From: Clostridiaceae bacterium
GTDB lineage: Bacteria > Bacillota > Clostridia > Saccharofermentanales > DTU023
Length of the DNA stretch: 64,000 nucleotides
Assembly (NCBI GenBank): GCA_012841015.1
Contig: DUVN01000005.1
Location: 93,537 to 157,536 of the forward strand
Direction of reading: 5' to 3'
Numbering within the stretch: the stretch's first letter is position 1; every line of letters begins with the position of its first letter. The notes under the pieces were generated by a model that was not told the origin of the DNA, ran no database searches, and worked only from the letters and a program-made list of their open reading frames with translations. A program made the position numbers and the translations under genes. Below are positions 27,316-36,015 of this stretch, one piece after another.

Positions 27316-28536
27316 TTATACTCCGTGTCCACAATATTCATAGAATATTCTTGCGTATAGTTCCGTGCCTCGATATAACTGCTCCAGATCGATAGACTCA
27401 TTGCTTCGATGTGCCTTTGATAAGTCACCGGGGCCAAAGATAAGAGCGGGAATTTGAAGTCCGTCCATAATCATCCCCATTTCGCTACCTGCTAAAAAAG
27501 TGCCAACAGGTACTTTATCCGGAAAATCAGGATTAATAGCCTTAGATACAAGATCGACAAGCTCATTATGACGATCAAGAAATGCCGGTGGGCAGACAGT
27601 TGTAATTTTCATCTCTGCTTTGCACTCAGGATATAACATCAAAAATTCACCCAAAAGATTTTCCATCTCAGATATTACATCCTCAGTCTCTTCAGTACTT
27701 AAAAACCGACGATCTAGTCTCATTTCTGCCCGCTCAGGGATACTGTTTAGCTCTAACCCGGCACGTATCATTGTTACCGTCAAAGTTGGACAACCAAGAT
27801 GTGGATGGATTCGAGGCGAAAGTACATCGGATTGGTACTGCTCAACAACCTGAACAAATTTAGCACAGTACGATAATGCGTTGATCCCCTGTTCAGGTAG
27901 CGCGGCATGTGCACGTTTTCCAAAAAAAGTAATCCAAAAACCCATAACTCCTTTATGACCAATGTGAATTTCTAGGTTACTCGGTTCACCCAGCACACAT
28001 GCACCTATACTTCGAGACGATTTGTGTTCTAAAAATGCTTTCATACCTCTGTTTTGAGTTTCCTCATCTATGACAAAGGCAAAGAGAATGCTACCCTCTA
28101 AGTGAATATTGGCTCGACTTAAGGCTGTGACTGCGCATAATGCTGCGGCAATACTCCCCTTCATATCGACTGAGCCACGTCCGTACAAGCGACCATCGAC
28201 TATCACAGGATTAAAAGGATCAGAATCCCAATGAGAAATGTGACCAGGAGGAACAACATCCATATGACCGCAATACATGATCGTTTGAGCGCTTGGTTCC
28301 GTACCGTGAACATATATCAACAAGTTAGATCGATCATCAATCACCGGACAAATCTCATAGTCAAGCGCATGCGTCCTCGCAAATTCGACTAACTCGTCAA
28401 CAACACCTTTTTCCTGATCCCCTGAAATACTACTGTCATGACGTATGAGTCGTTCGAGCAAATCAACTACTTCAGTACGATCCACTGAATCTGAGATCCT
28501 CTCAAAAGCTTTTTTCTTGCGCGATGATGAATCCAT
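27316..28536 (-). CDS. M20 family amidohydrolase/deacylase (ArgE/DapE type)
   Basis: Zinc amidohydrolase of 406 residues. Metal and catalytic residues are visible in CGHMDVVPPG, GRGSVDMKG and the DEETQNRG pair, followed by a dimerisation domain and a terminal His-containing segment (KAHRSNE). ArgE/DapE/ACY1 relatives remove acetyl or succinyl groups from amino acids. With a PLP enzyme directly downstream (stop and next start one base apart), it may deacylate an N-acylated amino acid or 2-acylamino sugar acid. Ribosome site is weak; the start is the first in-frame ATG. Confidence 0.9.
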   Translation of the reverse strand: MDSSSRKKKAFERISDSVDRTEVVDLLERLIRHDSSISGDQEKGVVDELVEFARTHALDYEICPVIDDRSNLLIYVHGTEPSAQTIMYCGHMDVVPPGHISHWDSDPFNPVIVDGRLYGRGSVDMKGSIAAALCAVTALSRANIHLEGSILFAFVIDEETQNRGMKAFLEHKSSRSIGACVLGEPSNLEIHIGHKGVMGFWITFFGKRAHAALPEQGINALSYCAKFVQVVEQYQSDVLSPRIHPHLGCPTLTVTMIRAGLELNSIPERAEMRLDRRFLSTEETEDVISEMENLLGEFLMLYPECKAEMKITTVCPPAFLDRHNELVDLVSKAINPDFPDKVPVGTFLAGSEMGMIMDGLQIPALIFGPGDLSKAHRSNESIDLEQLYRGTELYARIFYEYCGHGV

Positions 28537-28569
28537 TGCTATATCCGTTCTATCGTTAAACGAACGTTG

Positions 28570-29028
28570 TCACTCGATAACTTCAGCAATCAATTCAATT
28601 TCAACACTTGCATTTCCCGGCAAACCAGCAACACCGATTGCAGCGCGGGCATGCTGCCCCTTTTCACCAAAGGCATCTTCTATTAAATCTGAGGCACCGT
28701 TTACTATTGATGGCTGATTTCCGTAGTCACCGTACGTATTAACAAATCCCGTCACTTTGATGATTCTTAGATTATCTAAGTCAGCGTAAGCGGCAAGTGC
28801 GCTAATACAACGTAAACATGCAATTTTTGCAGATTCATACCCGTCATCATCACTTACATCACGTCCTAATTTGCCAGCATAAAGAAGTTCCCCCTCTACA
28901 ACTGAAGTCTGGCCTGATGCAAATAACAAGTTACCGGAACGCTGAACAGGAACATAACGAGCTCCAGGCTTCGGACACTCAACAAGCTGAACACCCATTT
29001 CCAGCAATTTACGTTCTACTTGTGTCAT
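28570..29028 (-). CDS. RidA family protein (enamine/imine deaminase)
   Basis: RidA/YjgF-family protein of 152 residues. The trimer-forming fold shows VQRSGNLLFASGQTS, GYESAKIACLRCISAL, and the active-site Arg region HARAAIGVAGLPGNASVEIE. RidA proteins hydrolyse the 2-enamine or imine products released by PLP dehydratases. Placed between the KDG kinase and M20 genes in the same operon as a PLP enzyme, it would speed release of ammonia and prevent enamine damage. GGGGAGG upstream of the ATG. Confidence 0.93.
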   Translation of the reverse strand: MTQVERKLLEMGVQLVECPKPGARYVPVQRSGNLLFASGQTSVVEGELLYAGKLGRDVSDDDGYESAKIACLRCISALAAYADLDNLRIIKVTGFVNTYGDYGNQPSIVNGASDLIEDAFGEKGQHARAAIGVAGLPGNASVEIELIAEVIE

Positions 29029-29048
29029 TATAAAAACCTCCCCAAAAT

Positions 29049-30068
29049 CTATCTTTGTACTCTTCCAGATTTGTCACCTTCCATAAGTCTTTCAATATCG
29101 AGTAAACCCACTCGATTAAAATCATGCTCGATGGAATGCTTCAAGCAAGAAGCAGCGACAGCAAAACACACAGCACGCTGCGGCGCATACGATGAGGCTA
29201 AAGCATAAATTAATGCACCAGCAAAAGAATCGCCTGCACCAATTCTATCAACAATGTGAATTCTATATTTTGGAGCGAAATGCGCCTGTTCGTCAACATA
29301 GAGCATTCCGCTCCAATCATTAATGGTGGCAGAGATACTCCCACGTAATGAAAAAGCAACACCGACAAATCCAAATCTATCTGTCAGTTCCTTTGCCATT
29401 ATTTTGTATCCTTCCTTAGAAAGCTCTCCACTCGTTACATCTGAGTCGCGCAATGAAACACCGAACACATCACTTGCATCTGCCTCATTTCCAATCAGGT
29501 AGTCGACATATTCCATTAGCTTCGACATGGTTTTTGCGGCTTCACTACGAGACCATAATTTCGCTCTATAGTTCAGATCACAACTAACAATTAGTCCTTT
29601 CGACTTAGCTGCGCGACAGGCAAATTCACATATCTCAGCCAAATTCTTACTGAGTGCAGGAGTAATACCAGAAAAATGAAACCAATCAGCATCAGAAAAA
29701 ACTTGATCCCAGTTGTAATCATCAAGACTCGATTCAGCAATCGCAGAATTCTCACGATCATAAATAACCTTCGAAGGTCGATGTGAGTATCCGCGCTCAA
29801 CAAAATAGATACCGAGTCGCTTTCCACCCTTGGCAACTTGCGAGGTATCCACACCATAACCTCTCAGCTCACGGATAACCGCATCACCCAAAGCATTGTC
29901 AGGCACCTTGGTGACAAAGGTAGCATCTGCACCGTAATTAGCAATGGAAACAGCAACGTTTGCCTCACTTCCTGCAAAAGAAGCTTCCAGCTCGCCCCGC
30001 TGAAATAGCTGAAAGAATCCACTCGGGTTCAATCGCAACATTATTTCCCCAAAAGTAACAACCTTCAC
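29049..30068 (-). CDS. kdgK: 2-dehydro-3-deoxygluconate (KDG) kinase, PfkB family
   Basis: Carbohydrate kinase of 339 residues that phosphorylates KDG to KDPG. Motifs: the N-terminal FGEIMLRLNP, GSEANVAVSIANYGA, the KDG-kinase-like segment GIYFVERG..YDRENSA, and the catalytic DRIGAGDSFAGAL with the base Asp. The start is a GTG at 30068 with a weak GAGAAG site. First gene of the cluster, 330 bases downstream of a consensus promoter; the aldolase for its product is the last enzyme gene of the cluster at 18.1 kb. Confidence 0.9.
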   Translation of the reverse strand: MKVVTFGEIMLRLNPSGFFQLFQRGELEASFAGSEANVAVSIANYGADATFVTKVPDNALGDAVIRELRGYGVDTSQVAKGGKRLGIYFVERGYSHRPSKVIYDRENSAIAESSLDDYNWDQVFSDADWFHFSGITPALSKNLAEICEFACRAAKSKGLIVSCDLNYRAKLWSRSEAAKTMSKLMEYVDYLIGNEADASDVFGVSLRDSDVTSGELSKEGYKIMAKELTDRFGFVGVAFSLRGSISATINDWSGMLYVDEQAHFAPKYRIHIVDRIGAGDSFAGALIYALASSYAPQRAVCFAVAASCLKHSIEHDFNRVGLLDIERLMEGDKSGRVQR

Positions 30069-30616
30069 AATTTTCTTCTCAACCTTCTAAGTCTTTAGCA
30101 GACAATTTTGTTAGTGCACAAATGCCCCTCTTCAACAACGATCTTAAAATACATAATCCACTCAACTCCTCACGCTACGACGGACGAAAAGACATTCCAA
30201 TTAGTTGACGCCAATAAACCCATCAATGAGCGAAGAAAAGAGAGACTAGAGATGAGACTGAGAGAGACGTTAAAATACACAGAAGTAATAACTAAAACAG
30301 GAATCACAGCAACACAACTAGTTCCAAACCTCTAGATGCAACCGCAAATACTGTTCCATTTCTCGGTCTCCTACGTCGTTGCCTTTACTTCTCAAATGAT
30401 GTAAATATTATAAGAGTCACGTTAATATTTGTCAATAGTTTATATAAAGTCAACAAAATTTGCTTAATATTTCTAGTTTGCAAAATATTTTATTGAAAAG
30501 TCCTCAATGAGTACTTCAGTTCAACAATAATCATTCTGTCAACTATGCATAGAGCTTTCCGGGGAAAAGCCCCCAATCCTGTGCAATTATTCTAATTAAT
30601 TAATTTACTCCCTGAG
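30069..30616. other. Intergenic region with KDG-operon promoter and long leader
   Basis: About 550 bases, AT-rich in the right half. It holds a consensus minus-strand promoter (30407-30435, listed separately), leaving roughly 330 bases of transcribed leader before the kinase gene. The leader shows no known riboswitch pattern that I can recognise, and no convincing small gene; a 75-codon plus-strand frame has no ribosome site. No rho-independent terminator for the upstream Gfo/Idh gene is visible. Confidence 0.6.
30407..30435 (-). promoter_or_regulatory. Consensus sigma-A promoter for the KDG operon
   Basis: On the minus strand a perfect -35 TTGACA (30435-30430) and a perfect -10 TATAAT (30412-30407) are separated by exactly 17 bases. 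It reads toward the KDG kinase gene. A promoter this strong usually needs a repressor; a candidate operator is not obvious. Confidence 0.8.
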
Positions 30617-31642
30617 CTAATCACTATCAAACCTATTAACCGTAACCATGTCCTTCTGGTCCAAAGCCTTATACACAGCCTCAACTAACTCAATAGTACG
30701 AAGACCATCAATATCATCCGCTCCAACTAGATCACTTCCTTCATTGATATGACGCAAATAATCATCAAAAATATCTCCATGTTCCTTAACAATCAAGTTA
30801 GGGTAGTGCATTGAAAAATCTTCGTCAGAATATAACTCCAAGCGTTGATTATTGTATAGATCTAAAAAAGCAGCTCCTCTATTTCCTATAATCCGTAAAG
30901 TAACATCGCCCCACATAGGGTTCTCTGCACGTCGTGACCATGAAGCGTCAATCTGAAAAACTGCCCCCTTCGACATTGTTCCATGCAACACAGCAATGTC
31001 TTCAGTTTGAATATTACTGTGTAATGAACGTTTGGCAAAAGCGCTGACTTTTTCAAATTCTTCGCCAGTAAACCATCTTATTAAGTCTGCAACATGCACC
31101 GTATGATCTATGATGCATCCACCACCATTTTTCTCATGTGAAAGAACCCATTCAGGAACTCCTGGTTCATACATACAACCATGATTAGTTGCAGCGATTG
31201 CAAGTATTTTACCTAACGCTCCTTGGTCTATTGCTCTTTTTATACGTTGCACTGATGTATTAAAACGACAGGGGAAAGTTGTAATAAATACAACACTATT
31301 AGATTTTACAGCCTCATGTATCCTTATTGCGTCATCGACGCTGGTAGCTATAGGTTTGTCACAAAAAATAACTTTACCAGCCTTTGCTGCTGCAATGCAA
31401 TCTTCAGCATGACGATAATTTTCAGAGGTGATCAACACTGCATCAATTTCCGGATCTTCTAGCAACTCCTCTCGACTTCCACAATATTTCGCATCAAACA
31501 TAGAAATCCACGGTGCAGCGACCTTTTTATCATCATGGAAAATTGATTTAATCAAAATACGATCACACATGTACTTTAAAGCAGGAATATGGTTACCTGT
31601 AGCATGTGGATGAGCTAAACTAAGAATACCTAAACGTAACAT
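30617..31642 (-). CDS. Gfo/Idh/MocA family oxidoreductase, copy 1
   Basis: NAD(P)-linked sugar oxidoreductase-type protein of 341 residues with an N-terminal Rossmann domain and C-terminal alpha/beta domain. The CDKPIATS motif (the EKP region with catalytic Lys) and GGGCIIDHTVHVADLIRW (substrate His) are present. The N-terminus reads LGILSLAHPHATGNH, so the usual GxGxxG turn is not present; cofactor binding may differ. Last gene of the second sugar operon. GGAGGTCGCA precedes the ATG. Confidence 0.88.
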   Translation of the reverse strand: MLRLGILSLAHPHATGNHIPALKYMCDRILIKSIFHDDKKVAAPWISMFDAKYCGSREELLEDPEIDAVLITSENYRHAEDCIAAAKAGKVIFCDKPIATSVDDAIRIHEAVKSNSVVFITTFPCRFNTSVQRIKRAIDQGALGKILAIAATNHGCMYEPGVPEWVLSHEKNGGGCIIDHTVHVADLIRWFTGEEFEKVSAFAKRSLHSNIQTEDIAVLHGTMSKGAVFQIDASWSRRAENPMWGDVTLRIIGNRGAAFLDLYNNQRLELYSDEDFSMHYPNLIVKEHGDIFDDYLRHINEGSDLVGADDIDGLRTIELVEAVYKALDQKDMVTVNRFDSD

Positions 31643-31663
31643 TGCGACCTCCGAAATAAATGA

Positions 31664-32110
31664 TTAAGACAAATAAGTTGATTTGCGAGTGCTATCTAAC
31701 GCGTTCGCTATATCCTGCTTAGTATCAATAAAGCAAATGTCTTCAGATAAAAGGTGGCCTTGCGGAGAACTAAAAGGTTTCCAAATGATCAAAGACTTTT
31801 CAGTTACAATTTCAAAATTGCAACTGAAATCCTCTGAAACGTCATCAATAAAAAATCTAGATATAGTATTATCGCCAAAAATTCCAATATAAGAGATCGC
31901 CCGTTCTGCATTAAGCGGCATAGCCTTCAGTTTCTCAATCCCTGCTAATTTTTCTACACGTTCTCTCCACATCAGCCAAGTTTCCATCAAACGACCTTCT
32001 GGGCACACACATTGGATGTTAATCTGTTCAATGGCACCAAGGTTCTTCTCAACTACAAGTGCACAAGCCCGATCCCACGGATGCTCCTCAAAATAGAGCT
32101 GGCTTTTCAT
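31664..32110 (-). CDS. Unrecognised 148-residue protein, operon partner of Gfo/Idh gene
   Basis: I do not recognise this protein. It is 148 residues, soluble, without signal peptide or membrane segment. It begins FEEHPWDRACALVV, and its second half (NTISRFFIDDVSED, then a C-terminal DIANALDSTRKSTYLS) resembles the C-terminal half of Gfo/Idh/MocA proteins, where the last strands and helix have a similar rhythm. It could be a stand-alone accessory domain for the adjacent oxidoreductase, 21 bases downstream. Strong GGAGGAG site, so it is likely translated. Confidence 0.75.
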   Translation of the reverse strand: MKSQLYFEEHPWDRACALVVEKNLGAIEQINIQCVCPEGRLMETWLMWRERVEKLAGIEKLKAMPLNAERAISYIGIFGDNTISRFFIDDVSEDFSCNFEIVTEKSLIIWKPFSSPQGHLLSEDICFIDTKQDIANALDSTRKSTYLS

Positions 32111-32140
32111 ATCTCCTCCTTCATATTCAGGTAAATAGTC

Positions 32141-34708
32141 TTATTCATTTTTCACATCTAGATGAGAGGCAAAAGCTCTACTCATAATATTCTCTTCAGT
32201 AACATTCTCTGCACTAAACTCACCACTCAATCTGCCTGCTGACAGGACCAATATTCTGTCGCAAGCACCCATAATTTCAGGTAATTCAGATGAGATTAAT
32301 ATTACAGCCATATTGTCCCTTGCCATCTGCTCTATAAGCTGATGAATTTCCTTTTTTGCACCAACATCTATACCACGCGTAGGTTCATCAAGAATTAGTA
32401 GTTTGGGATCGCAAGCTAACATTTTCGCAACACAACACTTTTGCTGATTCCCTCCCGACAATCTAACAATGGGCTGTTCACTGGATGTTGATTTGATACG
32501 GAACTTATTCTTATAAGTTTTATACAGCTCATCTGCTTTATCATGATCTAATTTGCCACCTGTTTCCGTAAGTTCCATATCAGCAAGGCTGATATTCTCT
32601 TTAACACTACGAAGAGGAATTATTCCTTCACGGCGTCTGTCTTCTGAGACATAGCAAATACCATTTGAAAGAGCTTCGTGAGGCGAGTTTACACGAATTT
32701 TTAAGCCATTAAGATAAATATTACCGCCATCATAATGATCCATGCCAAAAATACATCGTGCAATTTCTGTGCGCCCCGCACCCATCAAGCCTGAAAGTCC
32801 TAACACTTCACCTGGACGAACTGAAAAACTTATTGGCTCAAATACTCCCTCTCGGTAAAGATTTTCCACCAGAAGCGTGGGCTCTGCTTCTGGGTCAAAG
32901 AAGCCCTTTTCTCTCGAAAAAACATCACTGATTTCACGTCCAACCATCATCTTGGTCAGCTCTTGTTCATTTGTATTGTCAATTGGTACTGTAGCAATCA
33001 GTTCACCATCACGCAAAACAGTTACGTCATCACATATTTCAAGAACCTCTTGGAGTCGATGTGAGATATATACGATAGACATCCCGCCTGCTTTCATCTC
33101 GCGAATAACTTTAAACAATTCCTCCTTGTCTGCGTCTGTTATAGCAGATGTTGGTTCATCCATGACCATCAACCATGAGTTTGAACCCATAGCCTTTGCA
33201 ATTTCAACCATCTGTTGTCGGCTAACGGAAAGTGCTTTCACTTTTCTCTTTACATTCAGTTGAATATTTAATTTTTCCATCAATTTCTCTGTTTCCCTTT
33301 CCATCTCATTTTTAGCAAGAAACAAATTAAACTTCTTACGTTCTTTGCCAAGAAATGTGTTTTGGGTAACAGTCAATTCAGGAATAAGCGCAAATTCTTG
33401 GTAGATTACTGAGATTCCAAGATTTTTCGAATCCATAGTAGTATTAATTTCTACAGGTTCGCCATCAAGAAAAATGGCACCAGCATCTTTATGGTAAACA
33501 CCAGACAGAATCTTAATTAAAGTAGACTTACCTGCACCATTTTCACCGACAAGACCATGAACCTTGCCGCCTTCGATTCTAAACGAAACATTTTTCAATG
33601 CAGGAACTCCAGAAAAACTCTTATCAATCCCCTTCAGTTCCAGAATGTGATGATCACTTGCATTGAGTTGTCCCGACATCTTTCGATGATCAATTATATT
33701 ACCCTTACGATACGTAAAATTAAAAAGCGTCCTAGCTGAAACAACAAGTTGGTCAGCAAGTACGGCAACTAATACACAAACTCCCTCAATAATATAATTC
33801 CAATACACTGGAATACTAACCATGTTTATCCCTAGAGTGATCGTCCCCATCAATAAACAACCGAGGAAAGTTCCACCTAAAGTACCAACGCCTCCAAGTA
33901 GGCTAGTGCCACCTAGTACGACTGCCGTAATGACAGTAAACTCAAGTCCTTCACCCGCCAAAGGCTGCGCCGAGCTTGCTCGCCCAATAGTGATTACAGT
34001 TGCGAGACCACATAGAAGTCCGTTCAAAACATGTGTAGTGAAGATAGTTTTTTTAACATTGATACCTGAAGCAAACGCAGCAGAAGGATTTCCGCCGACA
34101 GCATACAATTTTACCCCGTATTTAAGATTTTTCATTGCCCAAATACTGAAAATAATGAGTAATATTAAAATAATAGTAACTGCCGGAATAATAATCCCGA
34201 AAATCTTCCACTCTGCACTTCCAAACCATTTATAGAATCTATTTGAGACGACAATCCTAGCACTTTTAGTGACCATTAAAGTCAAGCCTTTGCAAAAAGC
34301 CTGCATGCCAAGCGTCACGATAAACGCACTAATTCCAAGATAGCCACATAAAAAACCATTCACAGCACCGATCATCATGCTGACAAACAATGACACAAGT
34401 ATCCCAATAACCGCACCAAGGACAGAATCAGGCCCAATACTATTCATCACAAGTGCCGAAATAGCACCACTAAGAGCAATATTAGCACCCACGGAAAGAT
34501 CAATACCGCCAACGATAATGATGAGAGTCATGCCAACTGATAGAATGGTAAAAACAGCTGACTGACGTACCAGATTCGTTACAGTCATAATGCTGGCAAA
34601 ATTGTTTATTGTGAATGAAAAAATAATTAAAAAGGCGGCAACTATCCCTAAAAGAATCCAATATCGCTTTGTATTCGGGGACATTTTTCCTAGTATTCTA
34701 TTCGCCAT
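32141..34708 (-). CDS. Fused sugar ABC permease and double ATPase (RbsC-RbsA fusion)
   Basis: Single protein of 855 residues joining a ribose-type permease (about 1-320, with GMTLIIIVGGIDLSVG and AFIVTLGMQAFCKGL) to two ATPase domains (about 350-590 and 600-850). Domain 1 has GENGAGKST, LSVSRQQM and WLMVMDEPTSAIT; domain 2 has the degenerate SGLMGAGRTEIA, LSGGNQQK and LLILDEPTRGID. These are normally separate genes; no stop codon or frameshift lies in the linker. The ATG at 34708 is preferred over a GTG at 34741, with GGGAG 12 bases upstream. A separate permease gene lies two genes upstream, so the channel may be a heterodimer. Confidence 0.9.
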   Translation of the reverse strand: MANRILGKMSPNTKRYWILLGIVAAFLIIFSFTINNFASIMTVTNLVRQSAVFTILSVGMTLIIIVGGIDLSVGANIALSGAISALVMNSIGPDSVLGAVIGILVSLFVSMMIGAVNGFLCGYLGISAFIVTLGMQAFCKGLTLMVTKSARIVVSNRFYKWFGSAEWKIFGIIIPAVTIILILLIIFSIWAMKNLKYGVKLYAVGGNPSAAFASGINVKKTIFTTHVLNGLLCGLATVITIGRASSAQPLAGEGLEFTVITAVVLGGTSLLGGVGTLGGTFLGCLLMGTITLGINMVSIPVYWNYIIEGVCVLVAVLADQLVVSARTLFNFTYRKGNIIDHRKMSGQLNASDHHILELKGIDKSFSGVPALKNVSFRIEGGKVHGLVGENGAGKSTLIKILSGVYHKDAGAIFLDGEPVEINTTMDSKNLGISVIYQEFALIPELTVTQNTFLGKERKKFNLFLAKNEMERETEKLMEKLNIQLNVKRKVKALSVSRQQMVEIAKAMGSNSWLMVMDEPTSAITDADKEELFKVIREMKAGGMSIVYISHRLQEVLEICDDVTVLRDGELIATVPIDNTNEQELTKMMVGREISDVFSREKGFFDPEAEPTLLVENLYREGVFEPISFSVRPGEVLGLSGLMGAGRTEIARCIFGMDHYDGGNIYLNGLKIRVNSPHEALSNGICYVSEDRRREGIIPLRSVKENISLADMELTETGGKLDHDKADELYKTYKNKFRIKSTSSEQPIVRLSGGNQQKCCVAKMLACDPKLLILDEPTRGIDVGAKKEIHQLIEQMARDNMAVILISSELPEIMGACDRILVLSAGRLSGEFSAENVTEENIMSRAFASHLDVKNE

Positions 34709-34812
34709 TTTACACCAAGACTCCCTGATTCTATTAATCACTTATTGATAGATGCTTTTCAACAAACGTATATATTTTCTATATCTACAAATGTAATTAA
34801 ATGTCGGTCTGA

Positions 34813-34844
34813 AGAGGAGATAGAAATGATATTCTATCTCCTCT
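34813..34844 (-). other. Intercistronic stem-loop after sugar-binding protein gene
   Basis: A perfect 13-bp inverted repeat, AGAGGAGATAGAA (34813-34825) and TTCTATCTCCTCT (34832-34844), with a 6-base loop, lies 27 bases after the binding-protein stop and before the fusion gene. No T-run follows on the minus strand. It likely protects the upstream message from 3' decay, so that the binding protein is made in excess. Confidence 0.65.
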
Positions 34845-34870
34845 CAGTTCAAAAACCAAAGACCATGAAT

Positions 34871-35971
34871 TTACTTGGTCGGCACAAATGTTGCATCAAA
34901 TTCCTTACGATATGACTCAGAAGACACTATTTTGCGAGCCTCATCGATAGTGACCGTTGCATAAGAAACACCATTTATTTCAGTCAAATTGTGATCTTTT
35001 ACAAATGTTAACATCTCTTCTCCCATAACTTTATAGGTTGGAAGATACTGATCCGTCGCCATTTCCTCACCATCAAATAGACGGCGAGCAATAACGATCC
35101 CCCAGTAACCTAGTCGCTCATTTCCAACTACATTATCAAAGAGGTATTCCTTATTCTCCAAATGATCCAGAGCTGCATTATCACCATCATTTGCAGATAT
35201 TGTAATTTTTGCTCCCGCATTTTGGATACCCTGGTAAGCACCATAGCTCATACCATCTGCAATGATATGCATGTGCAACAGGTCTGCATTAGAGCGTACG
35301 ATATCCTCTGCGACTGTCATCGATGTATTTGCATCCCACATACCCATTCCACTGACTAGTTTCAGGTTAGGGTAATTTTTGATAGCTGCTGTGAAGCCTT
35401 CTTGACGCTTTTCAGAAACAAGATTGCCAGCACTTCCAACTATTAAACCAACTGTACCTGTCTTGTCTTTATAGTATTCACCCACTACTGTTCCGGCAAA
35501 AAAAGCATCATCAAAGTCAGGATAAATAAGGTTGTAATTAGCCTTAGCTTCCACCTTGCTACCCGCGGTCAAAACTTGAATTCCTGCATCTGTTGCTTCA
35601 TTTATAACATCAACAACACCTGCAACATCACACGAATCCAACCAGATTGCGTCTACTTTCTGCTGGATAAAACCACGAATTTGGTCGATCTGTGTATCCA
35701 AATTTCCTTCACAAGCTTTCCAAATAAGCTCGCAGTTAAAATCCTCTCCAGCCAAATCTGCACCATTTTTGATTAGAACAAGTCCAGCATCGCTCAAATT
35801 GATACAGGCCATACCAATTACCATCTTTTTGTCGCTAGGTGTGGGCGCCACACTATCGACAGGTTTTTCACTTTCCTGCGTCTTTGAAGTGTCTGAATCA
35901 CTCTTAGCACAGCTAACTAGCATTGTAACCATGAGAGCCAGAATCAACATTCCCGACAATATCTTTTTCAT
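34871..35971 (-). CDS. Sugar ABC transporter substrate-binding lipoprotein
   Basis: Binding lipoprotein of 366 residues with signal peptide and lipobox MLVSC, a short Ser/Asp/Thr-rich linker, then a two-lobed periplasmic-binding-protein-4 core (MVIGMACINLSDAGLVLIKNG, VDAIWLDSCDVAGVVD, GTVGLIVGSAGN, TISANDGDNAA). Partner of the separate permease and of the permease-ATPase fusion. GGAGGAGG upstream of the ATG. Ligand unknown; the locus context suggests a glycoside or amino sugar. Confidence 0.92.
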   Translation of the reverse strand: MKKILSGMLILALMVTMLVSCAKSDSDTSKTQESEKPVDSVAPTPSDKKMVIGMACINLSDAGLVLIKNGADLAGEDFNCELIWKACEGNLDTQIDQIRGFIQQKVDAIWLDSCDVAGVVDVINEATDAGIQVLTAGSKVEAKANYNLIYPDFDDAFFAGTVVGEYYKDKTGTVGLIVGSAGNLVSEKRQEGFTAAIKNYPNLKLVSGMGMWDANTSMTVAEDIVRSNADLLHMHIIADGMSYGAYQGIQNAGAKITISANDGDNAALDHLENKEYLFDNVVGNERLGYWGIVIARRLFDGEEMATDQYLPTYKVMGEEMLTFVKDHNLTEINGVSYATVTIDEARKIVSSESYRKEFDATFVPTK

Positions 35972-36015
35972 TTTTCCTCCTCCATTTTCCTTCGATATTT
36001 AAAGCGTCATGCGCT

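Noticed and set aside
30108..30335. 75-codon plus-strand frame in the KDG leader region
   Set aside because: Weak composition, no ribosome site, and it lies within the transcribed leader of the opposite strand.
30555..30580. GGGG-CTTTT-CCCC hairpin as terminator of the Gfo/Idh gene
   Set aside because: Only four pairs and no T-run on the minus strand.
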